The position numbers and the translations under genes were made by a program. This document shows, one piece after another, positions 61,456-64,000 of a DNA stretch of 64,000 nucleotides. Each line of letters starts with the position of its first letter. Position 1 is the first letter of the stretch. Under the pieces are notes generated by a model. That model worked only from the letters and a program-made list of their open reading frames with translations, was not told the DNA's origin and searched no databases. Origin of the DNA: an uncultured Mucilaginibacter sp. (lineage in GTDB: Bacteria > Bacteroidota > Bacteroidia > Sphingobacteriales > Sphingobacteriaceae); contig CAITEP010000036.1 of assembly GCA_903891475.1 (NCBI GenBank), positions 117,361-181,360 on the forward strand, read 5' to 3'.

Positions 61456-61786
61456 AAAAGTAAAATACCTCTATGCCCCTAAAGGCTAATTTTTTTGTTG
61501 TTTTGAAGAACCTTTTTCCATTTTATTTTAAAAAAGGGGTAAAATATTGATACTAATTTAAGCATCAGGATTATTTTTAATTTAGATTGCCCCTGTGGTC
61601 TTGAATGCTTAGATACATAAGCCATAGAATACCTATTTCAACATTATCAGATAGGCAAAAAGCTATTTTACTCAAAAAATCAAAGCTGTTTTTTACATTA
61701 TTTGTATCTGCAATTTGTACAATATATCCCTACAGGCATCAATTTACTTGCAACCATGAAATTGAGCCTATATACACATTAGCCCG

Positions 61787-62450
61787 TAGGTTTACAAGGG
61801 TATACGCCAATAAAGGATTAGACCCCTAAATACCTATGTTTATAAGACAACAAGCCCGGAAATGCACCAACCTATTCAGCCCTAGTATAATGAAGCCCTA
61901 TGTGCTTTAGCAATTAGGTTTACAAGTATAGACGCCAATAAAGGCATAGGCACTTATGCACATATGGACTTATGACAAAAAGCAACCAAGCACTTGAAAC
62001 ACTAGGTTTATAAGGTTAAACGCAACGATAGGCACTGATACCTATGCATCTATGTGAATAGGACCATAAGACCACCAATTCACCGACTTACCTGCCACCA
62101 AGCCATTTAGCCACCATGCGCTTTAGCCATTAGGTATACAAGGTTATACGCTACAATAGACACAGATACCTAGGCATCTATATGAATAAGACAATAAGCC
62201 AACAAACTCACCGACCAACCTGCCACTAGAACATTAAGCCACCATGCGCTTGAGACTCTAGGTTTACAAGGTTATACACCACCAAAGGCATGGAAACAAA
62301 TAAACCTATTAGCATAGAGCTAAATACCTACAAATGCACAGAACAATATACTAACAGTGCATAAAGCCACCATGTATTTAAGCCAATAGGTTTACAATGT
62401 TTTATACCACAAAATGTACAGGCTATTTGATACCGATACACTCCAACCCA
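61787..62450. repeat. Degenerate tandem repeat with a 128-base period
   Basis: The start word TAGGTTTACAAGGTTATACG (consensus) occurs at 61787, 61915, 62003, 62131, 62259 and 62387. Steps are 128, 88, 128, 128 and 128; the 88-base unit has lost 40 bases from its middle. Unit ends also agree (AAGCCACCATGCGCTTTAG). Units have diverged by about a quarter to a half. All frames contain many stops, so this is not coding. The plus strand is rich in the words TAGG, AAGCC and CCACC. No protein gene lies within 700 bases on either side. Confidence 0.75.
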
Positions 62451-63158
62451 TCAGTCCGTAGGGTTTTCTGCACCTAATCCATAAGGGTCACAAGTCTATA
62501 ATAACCTATTCTTTTAATTGTTCAGCCGTATAGGGTTTTTATAGCCAATGCAATTAAACGATTAATTCACAAAGTAATTTTAATTTAATCAGCGAATTAA
62601 ATTTATAAGTTTTAGTTTTAAAAAGTCTTATAATCATTTAATTTAAGTCTTCAGGGCTCCAAAATAGGGGCATATTTTCATTTGCTACCAAAAAGAAAAA
62701 AAGTCCCGGTTTACATTTTTATTTTCTATTTGGTTGCACCCAAACTTCGATACCCCTCCTAAGCCCTCATTCAAGCCCCTGTAAGCACTCAAATACCGCA
62801 ACCCTAAACTTGTATAACTCAATTCCAATAATAGCACTCGTCCGTTATTTGATATATTGGTTGGATTTTTGACTTTTAAACTTAACTCCAGAATTGATTT
62901 TGATGTTAAACATCCCTTTTTTGAGATCTAAATTTACCTATAGGATTATATTTATGGTCAATTCGTGGTTTTTAGAAAGAAGAAATATTCCCGCAACATT
63001 TTACTTTTTTTAATTTCAATTTTGGTTTGGTGTTGTCATTTTTTTTCTTTTTGTCAGCTCAAAAAGCTACTCAAGAATTGACATTATTTGAGCAAAATAT
63101 TTTATTTGATTTTATTTGGTTTCCTAATATACTATTAATATATTCTTATATAATATTG

Positions 63159-63406
63159 ATCGAAACGTTCGACAGCAAAGTGCGTTTTCAGCGTTTAAAT
63201 GGCATTTTTAAAATCGAAACGTTCGACAACGAAATCTAACTATCGAAATGTTCGACAGTGATATCGAAACGTTCGACAGCAAAAAGCCGTTTTATCGAAA
63301 TGTTCGACAGTGATATCGAAATATTCGACAACAAAAATTGCATTTTATCGAAACATTCGACACTGGTATCGAAATACTCGACAGCAAAATCAAAATGTTC
63401 GACAGT
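63159..63406. repeat. Iteron-like array of nine 18-base sites (ATCGAAAYGTTCGACA)
   Basis: Sites begin at 63159, 63213, 63242, 63263, 63294, 63315, 63347, 63368 and 63389. The core TCGAAAYGTTCGA is nearly palindromic. The steps are 54, 29, 21, 31, 21, 32, 21 and 21 bases, close to whole turns of DNA (about 10.5 per turn), so bound proteins would lie on one face. The spacers vary in sequence. The array lies 254 bases from the 3' end of the integrase gene. Confidence 0.8.
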
Positions 63407-63660
63407 AGATTATGCAATAATGATTAAAATATCGTTTGAAAATATTGGTATTATTAAATTATAAAGAGTGATTTTTAGACCATAAGTAATGCTGAAATTA
63501 ACAAGTAAAATAGGCAACATTTCGTCAGATTACTTCAACAAATTAAGGGTTATATAATAATTTGAAGACATTATTTGATGAATTTTCCACGATAGAAATT
63601 AAGTATTATTAACTGTTAGTTGATGTTCAGATTTGAAATTTATTTTACCATTAAAGAATA

Positions 63661-64000
63661 TTAAAGAATATCTTTAAAAATTTGGTCGGCTGCCTTATCC
63701 AAAACGTCAGTTTTTCTTAAATTCTTAATATATCCTTCTGTAGTTGCCCTGTTTGAATGACCAAGCAATTGCTGGATCACATAAATATTACCACCTGTAC
63801 TTTCGTCTGCCAACACAGCAAAAGAATGCCTCGCTATGTGGGTTGTCAGGTTTTTATCAATTTCAGCCATCGCTGCCAATAACTTTAGGTATTTATTAAT
63901 CAAAGATGTGCATGCTTCTTTATGGGCTGTCCTTGTCTTGATATTATTATCCTCTGTGTCCTTAGGGTTTGCCTTCCATTTCCAAAATGGGAATAAGGCA
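63661..64000 (-). CDS. Tyrosine recombinase (integrase), C-terminal part, runs off the window
   Basis: 113 residues are visible and the frame is open to the right edge, so the gene starts beyond 64000. The catalytic C-terminus is clear: THIARHSFA (HxxR), QQLLGHSNRATTEGYIKN (second His and the nucleophile Tyr). Before it, KTRTAHKEACTSLINKYLKL is the helical part before the active site. This is the phage/ICE integrase type common in Bacteroidota. It probably mobilises the accessory DNA around it. The TTG at 63901 is not a real start, since the frame continues upstream. Confidence 0.88.
   Translation of the reverse strand, partial: ALFPFWKWKANPKDTEDNNIKTRTAHKEACTSLINKYLKLLAAMAEIDKNLTTHIARHSFAVLADESTGGNIYVIQQLLGHSNRATTEGYIKNLRKTDVLDKAADQIFKDIL

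Larger units (their letters stand above)
61456..63660. other. Gene-free accessory DNA between the type III system and the integrase
   Basis: Apart from the 128-base repeats (61787-62450) and the iteron array (63159-63406) I see no gene here. The stretch 62450-63150 is AT-rich, with short pyrimidine-rich parts; 63410-63660 is AT-rich and shows no structure that I can name, but it would be the place to look for an attachment site next to the integrase gene. The frames that are open in this region are short and lie inside repeats. Confidence 0.5.

Noticed and set aside
61605..61829. A 74-codon frame before the 128-base repeats
   Set aside because: No family resemblance, ends inside the first repeat unit, and has no neighbour or promoter.
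61787..62450. Decayed tandem-repeat protein gene
   Set aside because: 128 is not a multiple of three and all frames have many stops, so the units cannot have been in one frame without changes in length.
63159..63406. CRISPR array
   Set aside because: Steps between copies vary (21 to 54 bases), spacers are 3-36 bases, repeats are degenerate and no cas gene is present.
63027..63464. Two short open frames (70 and 68 codons) in the iteron region
   Set aside because: They run through the TCGAAAYGTTCGACA repeats, which in translation give the repetitive EIFD/KCSTV type peptides; the repeats explain the open frames.
1..64000. Retron, DGR, complete tRNA or rRNA genes, insertion sequences with transposase
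   Set aside because: No reverse transcriptase, no transposase and no full cloverleaf sequence was found.

Overview
The window looks like part of a chromosome from a Bacteroidota species close to Sphingobacteriaceae (Mucilaginibacter or Pedobacter type). Reasons: AT-rich DNA, Bacteroidota -7 promoter elements (TAnnTTTG), few Shine-Dalgarno sites, and families typical of that group (GumC/Wzc-like exopolysaccharide proteins, DUF6132, DUF2892, Bacteroidota-style RND operons, DUF932). No rRNA and no complete tRNA was seen.

Region 1 (1-14892) is an exopolysaccharide locus. It starts with the last codons of a polyprenyl-phosphate sugar transferase. It then holds a hexapeptide acetyltransferase, at least seven glycosyltransferases (one pair is a tandem duplication), an acyltransferase-3 protein, a flippase, a polymerase/ligase with a translationally coupled 49-residue membrane protein, a Wzc-like chain-length protein without a C-terminal tyrosine cluster, and a short TolC-like outer-membrane protein.

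Region 2 (15465-20342) is an AT-rich insertion. It has a compact three-gene operon (HD phosphohydrolase, P-loop ATPase, and a protein that looks like a duplicated Rossmann-like sensor), convergent with a DNA cytosine-5 methyltransferase. This is a good candidate for an uncharacterised defence or conflict system. It is followed by about 1.3 kb of direct repeats and then a terminator plus what looks like the 3' end of a tRNA gene (21540-21606), a plausible edge of a genomic island running rightwards.

Region 3 (21875-42561) is a respiration and sulfur island: an RND efflux operon, CoA-disulfide reductase-rhodanese, a ba3-type oxidase operon with Sco and cytochrome c, an AraC regulator, sulfide:quinone reductase with cytochrome bd, DUF2892/DUF6132/rhodanese genes with a decayed thioredoxin, and a Crp/Fnr regulator. 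Four operons carry a TGTAAC-N4-GTTACA-like box. In three of them it lies exactly 21 bp before a perfect TAnnTTTG -7 element, so the sequence itself predicts a local Crp/Fnr regulon.

Region 4 (42676-52123) lies wholly on the minus strand: a one-module NRPS-like enzyme (adenylation, carrier, thioesterase), a small XRE regulator, and a second RND efflux operon. It may be a small biosynthesis-plus-export cluster.

Region 5 (52558-64000) is accessory DNA: a DUF932 operon with very small genes, a 188-bp element with terminal inverted repeats, a HipBA-type module with repeated operators, a type III restriction-modification pair, and 2.6 kb of non-coding DNA. That non-coding DNA holds a long hairpin, a degenerate tandem repeat with a 128-bp period, and nine iteron-like sites spaced by near-whole helical turns. 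A tyrosine recombinase runs off the right edge. Together with the tRNA remnant this suggests that the stretch from about 21.6 kb onward could be an integrated element; that is inference.
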